DNA of 64,000 nt from Saprospiraceae bacterium (GCA_016718205.1 JADKEB010000033.1:558001-622000), one strand, 5' to 3'. Counted from the first letter of the stretch, positions 55,489 to 64,000 are shown. The notes: a model not told the origin generated them from the letters alone. A program made the numbers and translations.

Positions 55489-58134
55489 TTGGCTAAGCAG
55501 ACTATTACATCAATTGACGAAATGAGTAAAGTGACGCCACTGATGTCACAATACTTTAAGTTGAAAGCCAAACATCCCGATGCCATATTGTTGTATAGGG
55601 TAGGGGACTTTTATGAAACCTTTGCAGAAGACGCCATCAAAGTGTCGGAAATACTGGGTATAGTACTTACGAAACGAAACAATGGAGGCAATGATATCGA
55701 ATTGGCAGGATTCCCTTATCATTCGCTGGACACATATCTGCCCAAACTTGTCAGGGCCGGCCATCGGGTTGCCATATGCGAACAATTGGAAAAACCCAGT
55801 AAAGAGAAAAAAATTGTAGATCGGGGCGTTACAGATGTGGTGACCCCCGGAGTGACCACAGACGACACGATCCTTGACAGGAAATCCAATAATTTTCTGG
55901 CATCCATTTATTTTACTACAAAAAATGAATTTGGAGTTGCGTTTCTGGATATTTCGACGGGTGAATTTTTAGTTTCAGAGGGCAATGCAGCCACAATTGA
56001 GAAGCTGATTGATGGTTTTAATCCGTCAGAAATTATATTTTCAAAAGCATTTTTGAAGGATTATACAAAAACATTTGGAGAGCGATACTACTACTACGGC
56101 ATCGAAGAATGGGTGTACATGCCCGACTACACTCGGACAAAATTACTCAATAAATTTGATGTTACTAATCTAAAAGGATTTGGGATAGAAGAGCTACCAT
56201 TAGCACAGGTTGCGGCTGGTGCTGTCATTCACTACCTCAATGCGACTCAAAATGAAAAGACGTCGCATATATCAGGTATCACGAGGATTCAGTCAGAGCA
56301 CTTTGTTTGGTTAGACAGATTTACTATCAAAAATCTTGAGCTGCTCAAGAGTGCACATGAGTCCGGGAGTTCGCTGGCACATGTCATGGACAAAACTGTG
56401 ACACCGATGGGAGCGAGACTTCTACGCAACTGGATATTGTTACCATTATTGTCGGTAGACAGGATTCAAGCCAGATTGGACATGGTGTCTTATTTTTATG
56501 AAAAATATTTCGACAGAGATGCGCTGACCGACCTGCTTCGCCAGACAGGTGATATAGCAAGGATCGCTTCAAAACTGGCTATGGAAAAGATATCGCCCCG
56601 CGAGCTCCTCCAACTAAAAAAATCACTCGACCTGCTGCCTGATATTCTCGCAATATTGAAAAATAGTGAAAATGAACATTTGATATTGTTGGCTGATAAA
56701 CTCAATCTGTGCGCTAAGTTGAAAGAAGACATAGGAAAAACCATCAGCGACGATCCTCCGGCGTTGGTATCAAAGGGAAATGTCATCAGACAAGGCCATC
56801 ATGATGAATTGGATGACCTGCGCAATGTCATACGCAACAGCAAGGAGTTACTACTGGAAATACAAGTGACAGAGGCTGAAAGAACGGGGATTGCAAGCTT
56901 GAAAATTGGGTTTAATAATGTATTCGGATATTATCTGGAAGTGACAAATAAATATAAAGATCATGAAAAGATTCCTGCTTCCTGGGTCAGAAAACAAACA
57001 TTGGCCAATGCCGAAAGATATATTTCTGAAGACCTCAAAAAGCTTGAAACAAAAATCCTGACTGCCGAAGAAAAAATCAGCGATCTGGAAGAAAAATTGT
57101 ATCATGACCTTGTACTAAAAGCCACAGAGTATATCGATGCCCTACAGCAGAATGCAAAAAATATTGCCATCCTTGATTGCATTTTATCCTTTGCCACGAT
57201 AGCAGAGAAATATGGATATACCAGACCTGAAGTGGATGAGAGTTACGAAATTGTCCTGAAAGATGCACGCCATCCTGTCATAGAGCGACAGCTCCCTCTC
57301 GGACATGATTATGTGCCAAACGATATTCATCTGGACAGTACGGATACACAAATCATGATGATCACTGGTCCGAATATGTCCGGTAAGTCTGCTGTGCTAA
57401 GGCAGACGGCTCTGATCGTATTGATGGCACAGATGGGATCGTATGTACCCGCATCATCTGCCAAAACCGGTATAGTAGATAAAATATTTACCAGAGTGGG
57501 AGCCAGTGATAATATATCGAGCGGGGAGTCAACATTTATGCTCGAAATGAATGAAACGGCAAGTATCATGAATAATATTTCGGCCAGAAGTCTCATCCTT
57601 CTTGATGAAATAGGTCGGGGGACATCTACCTATGATGGCATCTCCATCGCATGGTCATTGGCTGAATTTCTGCATAACGGAAAAGTCACACCAAAGACAC
57701 TTTTTGCCACGCATTATCACGAATTGAATGAACTTGCTGAGAAGTATCCCAGAATTAAGAACTATAATGTGACCACCAAAGAAATAGGTAACAAAGTTAT
57801 TTTTCTTCGCAAGCTTGTAGAAGGAGGTTGCGAACATTCATTTGGTATACACGTAGCAGCGATGGCAGGTATGCCAAGGGAGATCATATCCAGGGCTATG
57901 GAAATACTGCAGGATCTGGAACAAAAAAGAATCGAAAATCCCGCAACAGACTCCAACCTGCGTACCAATGCAAAAAACATAATGCCCAATAATTTTCAGT
58001 TGAGTCTATTTGAGACGGTGGACCCTGCAGTAGGACAAATGAAAGAATTAATAAAATCACTTGACCTCAACACGATGACACCCATAGAGTGTATGCTGAA
58101 ACTGCATGAGTTGAAAAAACTTAATGAATCTTGA
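55489..58134 (+). CDS. mutS: DNA mismatch repair protein MutS
   Basis: Mismatch recognition ATPase of 881 residues with all family domains. The N-terminal recognition motif is RVGDFYETF (about 38-46), with the mismatch-stacking F-x-E. Core lever domains follow. The ATPase has Walker A GPNMSGKS at 627-634, Walker B ILLDEIGRGTS and the helix-turn-helix end. The start is a TTG at 55489. It gives the usual N-terminus (MAKQT...), while the first ATG would lose 11 residues. No mutL is adjacent. Confidence 0.97.
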   Translation: MAKQTITSIDEMSKVTPLMSQYFKLKAKHPDAILLYRVGDFYETFAEDAIKVSEILGIVLTKRNNGGNDIELAGFPYHSLDTYLPKLVRAGHRVAICEQLEKPSKEKKIVDRGVTDVVTPGVTTDDTILDRKSNNFLASIYFTTKNEFGVAFLDISTGEFLVSEGNAATIEKLIDGFNPSEIIFSKAFLKDYTKTFGERYYYYGIEEWVYMPDYTRTKLLNKFDVTNLKGFGIEELPLAQVAAGAVIHYLNATQNEKTSHISGITRIQSEHFVWLDRFTIKNLELLKSAHESGSSLAHVMDKTVTPMGARLLRNWILLPLLSVDRIQARLDMVSYFYEKYFDRDALTDLLRQTGDIARIASKLAMEKISPRELLQLKKSLDLLPDILAILKNSENEHLILLADKLNLCAKLKEDIGKTISDDPPALVSKGNVIRQGHHDELDDLRNVIRNSKELLLEIQVTEAERTGIASLKIGFNNVFGYYLEVTNKYKDHEKIPASWVRKQTLANAERYISEDLKKLETKILTAEEKISDLEEKLYHDLVLKATEYIDALQQNAKNIAILDCILSFATIAEKYGYTRPEVDESYEIVLKDARHPVIERQLPLGHDYVPNDIHLDSTDTQIMMITGPNMSGKSAVLRQTALIVLMAQMGSYVPASSAKTGIVDKIFTRVGASDNISSGESTFMLEMNETASIMNNISARSLILLDEIGRGTSTYDGISIAWSLAEFLHNGKVTPKTLFATHYHELNELAEKYPRIKNYNVTTKEIGNKVIFLRKLVEGGCEHSFGIHVAAMAGMPREIISRAMEILQDLEQKRIENPATDSNLRTNAKNIMPNNFQLSLFETVDPAVGQMKELIKSLDLNTMTPIECMLKLHELKKLNES

Positions 58135-58156
58135 GTAAGAGATATTCATAAAAATG

Positions 58157-58218
58157 GGTATATCCCAAAATCGCACTTTAATAAAAATTCCTTTAGTTTT
58201 ACCCCATCCCAGAAGGGA
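58157..58218. repeat. Element copy 2, after mutS
   Basis: About 60 bp starting GGTATATCCCAAAATCGC and ending CCCCATCCCAGAAGGGA. It matches the left half of the uvrC-mutS element (55277-55336) with scattered substitutions, in the same orientation. Confidence 0.6.
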
Positions 58219-58343
58219 TCCTTAATGATCATAAGACCATCATCCAATGGAAAAAAATCAGGTTTATGCTCATGCAGAGAAAGAATTTCCCCTACATATC
58301 GTTTGAAGGCATTCGCCTTGCTTGGTTTATAGAAATCATCATC

Positions 58344-58589
58344 TTATAACCGCATAATGTCTAAACTTGTAAAAAGAGAAACATTTTTTATCGTATGAGA
58401 TAAATGAACTTTTGAATTAAATGTACGATCACACCATTTTTCGTATTCATAATTTTCAAGAAAAAAACTCAAATGAAGAGTAAAAATTAGTTCTTCATCT
58501 TCAACCGATATAGATAACTCTCCTTTTCTAAAAGAGATAACCTGGGTAAAATCGTTTTCTACTTTTTCAAATCTACTCTTAGATTTGAA
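58344..58589 (-). pseudogene. Decayed coding fragment, about 81 residues
   Basis: A stop-to-stop frame on the minus strand with protein-like composition, mixed charged and hydrophobic (FEKVENDFTQVISF, then LENYEYEKWCDR). It has no ATG start and a TAA two codons upstream. No family is recognised. It is best read as the C-terminal remnant of a lost gene in this decayed zone. Confidence 0.4.
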
Positions 58590-58676
58590 GTATTAAAAAT
58601 GATTTGTGATTAGAAATGGAGCAATTTGTTTTTCAACAACTTCAAATAAAATTTGATTCTCAGTATTTTTAATATA

Positions 58677-58838
58677 AGAGTATGTTTAAATTTTGTTTTT
58701 GGATAATAAAATGGAGTTATTTTGAGCGAAAAGATGCAAATTTTGCAGTCGAATGTGGGCAATTCGACGAAAAATTTAACGAATTTGTAGCCAAAATAAA
58801 ACATTTTATTGCTAAAGGATAAAATTTAAACATACTCT
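58677..58838. repeat. MITE-like element with perfect 18-bp terminal inverted repeats
   Basis: AGAGTATGTTTAAATTTT (58677-58694) and its exact reverse complement (58821-58838) bound a 162-bp element without a gene. Inside is a hairpin GTCGAAT-GTGGGCA-ATTCGAC. The same end sequence occurs alone at about 60729 and, with a variant, at 31042. Confidence 0.7.
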
Positions 58839-58967
58839 AAACACGATATATTTAAATTTCGGATTTAAAATATAGAAGGTAAAAAAAACATCTATCTATT
58901 ATTACCTTCCTTTCAGTTGCAAATATGAGGCATGGTTTACGATAATTTTAATTTTTATTTTAGATTT

Positions 58968-59028
58968 ATACTCAAAATAAATTGGTTTGCGAAAATTTAA
59001 TTTATCAATTTATTCATTTTGAGTATAA
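58968..59028. repeat. Imperfect inverted repeat
   Basis: ATACTCAAAATAAAT near the left pairs with ATTCATTTTGAGTAT at the right (one mismatch) over about 30 bases. It lies just beyond the small ORF at 59073 and may mark the end of an inserted segment. Confidence 0.45.
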
Positions 59029-59072
59029 TGGCGACAGAATTATTTGCAAAATAAATTCTCGTCGGTATATTA

Positions 59073-59294
59073 TCATAGTACGATATATTCGTCTCTGAAC
59101 GCTGCCAACTTTTGATTAGCAAGATTAGCTGCTTTGCTCATAGATATACTTTCCAATGTAACCGCTCGGTATAATCGCTGTTTAAACCTATATGAGTTTT
59201 CATTCCCTTGATATTTACCATAACCATGTTCCTTTTTTAAATCAGGATTTTGATTCACTTTAATACAAAAGTTTCTATAGGTAGCAGAATACAT
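59073..59294 (-). CDS. Small hypothetical protein, possibly a regulator fragment
   Basis: A 73-residue frame rich in Lys, Asn and Tyr. Its end (YRAVTLESISMSKAANLANQ, then LAAFRDEY) resembles a helix-turn-helix segment seen at the end of ImmA/IrrE- or antitoxin-type regulators. That likeness is weak. It begins where the upstream propeller sensor is cut, so it may be part of the inserted DNA. Confidence 0.4.
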   Translation of the reverse strand: MYSATYRNFCIKVNQNPDLKKEHGYGKYQGNENSYRFKQRLYRAVTLESISMSKAANLANQKLAAFRDEYIVL

Positions 59295-59490
59295 CTTTAG
59301 CGTTGTACCTTATCACACCATCATCGGTGGCTATCCATATGGTTTGACGGGCATCCTGAATGATGCCATATGTATTGCTGACATCACAGGCATTGCCCAA
59401 ATCCACTTTTTTAAATTGCTGAAGATTTTGGGCCCGGACAATAACGGAAACCGAAAATAAACAATACAGCGTTACTTGTATTATCTTCAT
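59275..59490 (-). pseudogene. Truncated two-component regulator propeller protein
   Basis: The frame starts at an ATG at 59490 that overlaps the stop of the upstream FGE-like gene by four bases (ATGA). It has a signal peptide (about 1-21, ending VRAQ) and the first propeller repeat of a Reg_prop sensor (YGIIQDARQTIWIATDDGVIRY). After about 65 residues the sequence changes and stops. Complete members run to 800 or more residues with histidine kinase domains, so only the 5' end remains. The overlap shows it was once in an operon with the FGE-like gene. Confidence 0.65.
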
Positions 59491-60518
59491 TTTTTGACTT
59501 CTTTGACACAACGACATCCTGTGTGATTCAATCCCGTATCGGTAGTAGAGCCCATACGTCGCGCATTGCGGTATCCGGAACAATAGTCATCATTGCATAA
59601 AAACGAGCCGCCGCGTATCACTTTTTCCTGCTGAAAAGGCATATATGGATTGTATGCAGATGTTGGCCCGGTATCTCGGGCTATTTTTGCGTCCGTTTTT
59701 TTATAATAGCCAAAATCAAACCAGTCGCTGCACCATTCCCATACATTGCCGGCCATGTCGTATAGTCCGTAGGCGTTGGGAGTGAAGGTTCTGACAGGTG
59801 AAGTTTTCTCAAAACCATCTTTTACTGTATTCTCAAAAGGAAAAAATCCCTGGAAAAAATTAGCTTTTGGTGCACCTTTATTTGCTGCATCATTGCCCCA
59901 CGGATAGATCATATTTTCTTTTCCGCCGCGTGCAGCCCATTCCCATTCCGCTTCTGTTGGCAAACGTTTTCCCGCCCATTTGCAATAGGTGTCAGCATCT
60001 TCCCATGCGATCTGTACCACGGGGTGATCCATGATCTTGGAGATATCTGTGGTTGGTCCGGCAGGATGTTTCCAGTTGGCACCTATGGTCCAGCGCCACC
60101 ATTGCGAAGGATCATTTAGCGCAACAGGTCCTGCTGTTTTGGTAAATACCAAAGCTCCCGGTTGCATGATACTGTCATGCGGTCTGGGCGTGCCCTCTGG
60201 TAGGTTTTTTTTCATTTCTTCCCAGTCAATGGCCCTTTCGGCAACAGTTTGGTAACCGGTAGCCTGGACAAAATCTGAAAATTGTGCATTGGTGACTTCT
60301 GTGGCATCCATGTAAAAGGCTTCGATCAGTACCGGATGTTTCGGGTATTCATTGGGGTCAGCCTGTTCGTTATCGCCACCCATATTTAATGTACCTGCTG
60401 GAATGAGCACCATATTATCATTGTTTTCAGTGGCTGATGGGGAGGAACTTTGACCTGATTTGCAGCTTGAGAAGGTAATAAGTAAAGCAAACAGCGTAAA
60501 AGGAAATGTATTTTTCAT
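59487..60518 (-). CDS. Formylglycine-generating enzyme (SUMF1/FGE) family lipoprotein
   Basis: A 343-residue lipoprotein (Cys at residue 19 in LITFSSCKSG) of the FGE-sulfatase family. The FGE core runs from MVLIPAGTLNMGGDNEQ (about 36-52) through FYMDATEVTNAQFSDFV and RLPTEAEWEWAARGG to GNVWEWCSDWF and VIRGGSFLCNDDYCSGYR. Both cysteines expected of active FGE enzymes are present in the last motif (SFLC and DYC), and the end is GCRCV. It would convert a Cys in sulfatases to formylglycine. A sulfatase lies 2 kb away but is broken. The ATG at 60518 is preferred because the signal peptide starts there. Confidence 0.9.
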   Translation of the reverse strand: MKNTFPFTLFALLITFSSCKSGQSSSPSATENNDNMVLIPAGTLNMGGDNEQADPNEYPKHPVLIEAFYMDATEVTNAQFSDFVQATGYQTVAERAIDWEEMKKNLPEGTPRPHDSIMQPGALVFTKTAGPVALNDPSQWWRWTIGANWKHPAGPTTDISKIMDHPVVQIAWEDADTYCKWAGKRLPTEAEWEWAARGGKENMIYPWGNDAANKGAPKANFFQGFFPFENTVKDGFEKTSPVRTFTPNAYGLYDMAGNVWEWCSDWFDFGYYKKTDAKIARDTGPTSAYNPYMPFQQEKVIRGGSFLCNDDYCSGYRNARRMGSTTDTGLNHTGCRCVKEVKK

Positions 60519-61053
60519 TGTATTGTGCTTAAATATTGTATATTTCAAAACCGAAAATTGTCGACACCATCTATGTTTTGTTTTCATGGCAAAGTAAATG
60601 AAAACTATAGACATTTTCAATGATTAAAACCTAAAATCAGATCTTATGATGATAATGAGACTTTTTCTGATTGTCATCAAACTATAATTTAAATTAAGGT
60701 AAATATTTTTGTGAGGAGTTAAAATATGAGTATGTTTAAATTTTTTTTGGACGCACCTCAGTCAATAAAAAGCCATTCGACCACTAAGCCGACGAAGGAG
60801 GACTGGTGAGCGAAAAACAACAACAGTCTTTCGACCACTAAGCCGACGAAGAAGGACTGGTGAGCGAAAATAAAGCAAGAATAAAGCCATCATGTATTTT
60901 TTTCATACTGCACCCCTTTTCGCTTAAGAGTCGCCCTACGGGACGCTTCTCAGTCGAAAAGGAAAATCGGTCGCCCTTTGGGACGCATCTCCGTCAAAGA
61001 AAGCCATTCGACCACTAAGTCGAAGAAAGAGGACTGGTGAGCGAAAATAAAAC
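60519..61053. repeat. Cluster of dispersed-repeat copies
   Basis: No gene. It holds the AGTATGTTTAAATTTT end at about 60730. Copies of the dispersed repeat follow: 60749-60814 (full), 60825-60870 (right part), 60921-60960 (left part) and 60969-61046 (full). Each full copy has a GGGACGC or GGACGC block, then CCATTCGACCACTAAG, GACGAAG or CGAAGAAAG and GGACTGGTGAGCGAAAA. All are on the same strand as the copy at 31441. Confidence 0.75.
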
Positions 61054-62039
61054 TCAATACTTCACTACCTTCACTGTCTCGCTATGACCACCGCTTACCA
61101 CTTTGACAAAGTAAATACCTGACTGAAGTGGAGCGATGTCTATGGTCTGATATCCAGACAGGCCAACATATCTTGCGACTTCCTGACCAGCACTGCTATA
61201 TACAGCAAGGGCATAGTCCTCCATACCTGTAGCTATCTGCAGGAGGCCTTGGGTTTGTTTCGGGCTGATCGCCACACGCTGAGAGCCTTCATGGACTACA
61301 GATCTGATCTCTGAGTAGGAGTACTGACCATCGTAGTCCGTCTGCTTGATGCGGTAATAGTTGATGCCCGGTTGTGGATTGTCGTCGGTATACTCATAAT
61401 GTCTTTCCTCTGAGCTATTGCCGGCACCATCGATCTCGCCGATAGCATCAAAGCTAATTCCATCACCCGATCTTTCGATAGTGAAGTAATCGTTGTTGGT
61501 TTCGGAGGCGGTGGAGAATTTAATTAAACTATTTTTACTTATTTTTGATATTGTCAAATTAAAATATTCAACTGGCAATAAAGAACAACCTGAATTTCCA
61601 GTACTAAGTGTATAAGTAAAAATTACAGCTTCGTCTCTTCTTGCGGTTCCGTGGTTTATAGTAAAAGTCAAATTAATTGGACCTGCAGAATTATTGTAGT
61701 AACATCCAAAACCAGTCGCTTCATTACTACCATCGCCAGAAAACAAATTTACAGAATTACCTGTAGGCCAAGTCAAAGTGAGATTCTCTCCAGTTTCAAA
61801 TCGATATCCTGTAGAACTGCCACAACCACCACCTTGATCAAAACTAAAATTAATCCTTTGGCCAGTAGGTACAGTTATTGTTCGTGGATTTTCACTCCCC
61901 AGAACAAAGTGCCATATAACGCAGTGGACATGGATTTGACATAGTGGAAGATTCTCCTGGCTGACCTGACAATTCTTAATTAATTGGCGCACAATGCCCA
62001 ACTAATAATAAATAAAATTAACGTATACAAACTTCTCAT
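61054..62039 (-). pseudogene. Frameshifted T9SS-secreted protein with C-terminal sorting domain
   Basis: The open part (61054-62001) has a beta-rich adhesin-like domain (CGSSTGYRFETGENLTLTWP). The standard LLPVEYFNLTISKI, NDYFTIERSGDG and YYRIKQTDYDGQYSYS stretch follows, then a type A T9SS sorting domain (LLQIATGMEDYALAVYSSAGQEV, ending ETVKVVKY). The matching signal peptide lies in another frame from an ATG at 62039 and stops at a TAA after about 19 codons. A second frame change near 61900-61950 would restore a Cys-rich stretch. The gene looks frameshifted; sequencing error remains possible. Confidence 0.6.
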
Positions 62040-62242
62040 AAAACGTACATTTTAGTGATTAAATAGTAAAAAGATCTAAGTTAATGTGGATTTTGCGGTA
62101 AAACAAAGATATATATATCTTTCATTTATTCGGCACTTTATACATTACTTTTTTATGAAATAATGGTTTTTATTGTAAAACATTGATAACAATGTTAAAA
62201 ACATATTAGTAACTAACTTAAAGAGTGCATTTCAAAATTTCG

Positions 62243-62416
62243 CTATGCTACATTTTTTATTAGGTCTCTTATTTTGTCTCAATATCCACTCATGTTCAGC
62301 ACTCTAAAACTCATAATATTTTTCAAGCCTTTTTTCGACCATCGCTGACCCGATTGTTTCATTCTTTTTTGTAATACTGTTCGATGTGCCGACTCTATCG
62401 CCCTGCTTTTATGTAT
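62243..62416 (-). pseudogene. C-terminal remnant of an ISKra4-type transposase
   Basis: The minus strand encodes RAIESAHRTVLQKRMKQSGQ and then RWSKKGLKNIMSFRVLNMSG. This is the end of ISKra4 family transposases, where AIESAHRTV, KRMK.SGQRWS and the LRV-like end are conserved. An in-frame TGA at 62279 replaces a conserved Trp, after which DKIRDLIKNVA follows. A TAA truncates the upstream side. Only about 55 codons remain. Confidence 0.75.
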
Positions 62417-62437
62417 TTAGGGTAATCCATTCTTTCT

Positions 62438-63237
62438 TTATTGTTGTTGATATACGTTAATAATGTTTGATATTTTTCTTCCTTTTGTACTGATTTTATA
62501 CCTTTTACCACTTGTCCCAGGACGATAGCTCTTTTGAGATATCACACTATTCCATTCATATGGGTCTTTGATGACGTCATAAAATTCTTCACCACCTTTT
62601 CCATACTTTATATACCTGTAATTTTCACTCTTCACAGCATGATTTCCTTCTTTAAATGTGATAAGGGCCGGTATATTCCAGTTTGCTTTTGGATTTTTTA
62701 GCAATGGTGTGACACTGACCCCTTCGACATGTGCGGGAATAGGCAGACCATTTATAAAAAAATCTATTGACCTCTTACATAATTCATTTTTTGGTGTCAG
62801 TCCGGGTACTACCCAAATCAAAGGAGACCTTGTGACTTCTTTCAAAGTGAAAATTTTCCCCAGTGATTTTTTTCACCTAAATGCCAACCATGGTCACCCA
62901 CAGTACGATCATGGTATTTTCTTCTTCAGGGGATTTTTCATAGGCATCCAATATACGCCCGATTTGTACATCTGCATACGTGATGCATGCCAGATAAGCC
63001 CTTACAGCTTCTTTCCATTGAATTTCTCCGGTAAGTTTGTTGAGATCTTGATCAGGATTGGCCATTTTGACTCCTTCAGCTGGAAGATCGTCAAGATCAT
63101 TTTGTCTTTACAGCATTGTTGCCATAACATCCAAAATCATTCCAACTCACATCATCGGCAATAAAGATGTTGACATTTGGTTTTACTTTTTGGCTATATA
63201 TATTAATAGTTAACAGTAAAATAAATACCGTTGTCAA
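62438..63237 (-). pseudogene. Sulfatase (iduronate-2-sulfatase-like) pseudogene
   Basis: Pieces of one sulfatase lie in order in several frames. A signal peptide and N-terminus (KPNVNIFIADDVSWNDFGCY) run from about 63237 to a stop near 63110. Then comes MANPDQDLNKLTGEIQWKEA, then a GDHGWHLGEKNHWG segment in another frame, and finally KEVTRSPLIWVVPGLTPKNE to the end, with a short deletion after CKRSID. About 250 residues, including the CxPSR motif that becomes formylglycine, are missing. At least three lesions are present, so it cannot be functional. Confidence 0.85.
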
Positions 63238-63245
63238 TTTTAGTA

Positions 63246-63483
63246 TTACCTAAATATCTATAATGAGTTCCGTAATGAAAGTCAAAAGCACAACCTGCCC
63301 GCTTCGGAGCAGACGGGTAAAATCAGCATTTTTGACGGCAAATCATACTGTGTGCAGCTTTAGCTGTAGCATCGCTACCGCAAGGCGGTACAGGTTATGG
63401 TGCGAAGTCAAAAGTGAACGAAGTGACTGATTTTGCAGTGATTTTGGGCTGTAATAGGAAAGTCATTATAGATTTTTAGGTAT
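63246..63483. repeat. MITE-like element with 21-bp terminal inverted repeats
   Basis: TTACCTAAATATCTATAATGA (63246-63266) and its inverse (63463-63483) match at 19 of 21 positions and bound 238 bp without a gene. Inside is a hairpin CTACCGC-AA-GGCGGTA. It abuts the 5' end of the sulfatase pseudogene. Confidence 0.7.
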
Positions 63484-63516
63484 TATTCTAAGTTTTCTGC
63501 CCATTATCATAATGAG

Positions 63517-64000
63517 TTATTTGCCATTGAAGTAAACCATAATTGATATAACTAATGCCAATACAAATAATGAAGCCGCGATGTCGACCCAGTTGTAACT
63601 GTTTTTGTTATGTGCTTTTTGTGCGTCTGTCATGGTCTGCAAGGTGAGTCCTTCCATAGTAGACAGCACCGGTTTGGGGCTCATAAGACTTACGATGATG
63701 GCAGTACCCAGGCATATGATGAAAGAGATCACTCCAAAATGTAAAAAATTCATACTTCCGAAGTTGTAAAGAAAGTTGTCAGCTCCCAAACTACCGTTTT
63801 TGGCAAGAAGCTCAAAAAGTATCCTTAACATACCCAATGAAAAGCCCGTTACCAATGTAGCTATAGCTCCATTTGCATTGATCCTCGGAACAAAGATTCC
63901 CAATAGAAATATCGCTGTGATAGGAGGCGATATATAGGCCTGCACAGATTGAAGATATTCGTATAACACACCTGAAATATTGGCCATGATCGGTATCCAT
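63517..64000 (-). CDS. Sodium/solute symporter (SSS family), C-terminal part
   Basis: The frame continues past the window edge (WIPIMANISGVLYEYLQSVQ), so only the last 160 or so residues are seen. The segment YISPPITAIFLLGIFVPRINANGA is a conserved feature of SSS transporters such as sodium/sugar and sialic-acid symporters. Four hydrophobic helices are visible. The polar loop with EGLTLQTMTDAQKAHNKN before the last helix is typical of Bacteroidota members. Substrate is probably a sugar or related compound. Confidence 0.88.
   Translation of the reverse strand, partial: WIPIMANISGVLYEYLQSVQAYISPPITAIFLLGIFVPRINANGAIATLVTGFSLGMLRILFELLAKNGSLGADNFLYNFGSMNFLHFGVISFIICLGTAIIVSLMSPKPVLSTMEGLTLQTMTDAQKAHNKNSYNWVDIAASLFVLALVISIMVYFNGK

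Noticed and set aside
58610..58804. 64-codon minus-strand frame
   Set aside because: It lies mostly inside the 162-bp inverted-repeat element and is Lys/Phe low-complexity.
62658..63164. 168-codon plus-strand frame across the sulfatase region
   Set aside because: Antisense to clear sulfatase fragments.

Overview
The window looks like a chromosomal segment of a pigmented, aerobic, AT-rich Bacteroidota. A member of the Saprospiraceae/Saprospirales is most likely. The evidence is fused CcoNO in a cbb3 oxidase cluster, type IX secretion (T9SS) C-terminal sorting domains, many Bacteroidota-type lipoproteins, a carotenoid hydroxylase, the GH3-serine hydrolase fusion and an ECF sigma/anti-sigma/TPR-CHAT operon. 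The assignment is an inference from gene content; no rRNA or tRNA gene was recognised.

Layout. 1-6.9 kb: 3' part of an S41 protease, CrtZ carotenoid hydroxylase, a GH3-serine hydrolase fusion and a TMTC-like TPR membrane protein. 7.1-13.6 kb: cbb3 oxidase cluster ccoS-ccoNO-ccoQ-ccoP-ccoG, a PIN-type toxin-antitoxin pair, then ccoH. ccoS and ccoQ are short genes of 55 and 54 codons. 13.8-17.5 kb: a frameshifted lipoprotein, a POT peptide transporter and a TauE/SafE-like membrane protein that usually belongs to cco clusters. 17.7-21.3 kb: accessory genes of unknown function, including a tandem pair of paralogues. 21.3-25.2 kb (minus strand): an overlapping three-gene operon of ECF sigma factor, membrane anti-sigma-like protein and a TPR-CHAT (caspase-like) protein. 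Diverging from it are an EGF-like Cys-rich lipoprotein and a large delta-60 repeat protein with a T9SS tail. This is the most interesting candidate system in the window.

29.7-44 kb: DUF4143 ATPase, a repeat-rich intergenic zone, GlsB-like membrane protein, TolB-like lipoprotein, flavin reductase, class C serine hydrolase, bile-acid/Na+ symporter family protein, 2Fe-2S ferredoxin behind a CCTAAAA tandem repeat, M14 and M28 peptidases, a K+ channel with RCK domain, and PdxH. 44.3-51.1 kb (minus strand): a TetR-TolC-MFP-RND efflux operon. 51.6-58.1 kb: FkbM methyltransferase, proB-uvrC, mutS. 58.1-63.5 kb: a decayed zone holding MITE-like inverted repeats, an intact formylglycine-generating-enzyme-like lipoprotein gene, a truncated propeller sensor, a frameshifted T9SS protein, an ISKra4-type transposase remnant and a badly broken sulfatase. 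The window ends inside a sodium/solute symporter gene.

How the genes work together. The cco genes encode the structure and assembly factors of a high-affinity terminal oxidase. The efflux genes form one tripartite pump with its own regulator. proB, uvrC and mutS are housekeeping genes. The sigma/anti-sigma/CHAT operon looks like an envelope-sensing proteolytic switch, but that role is inferred only from domain content and gene order.
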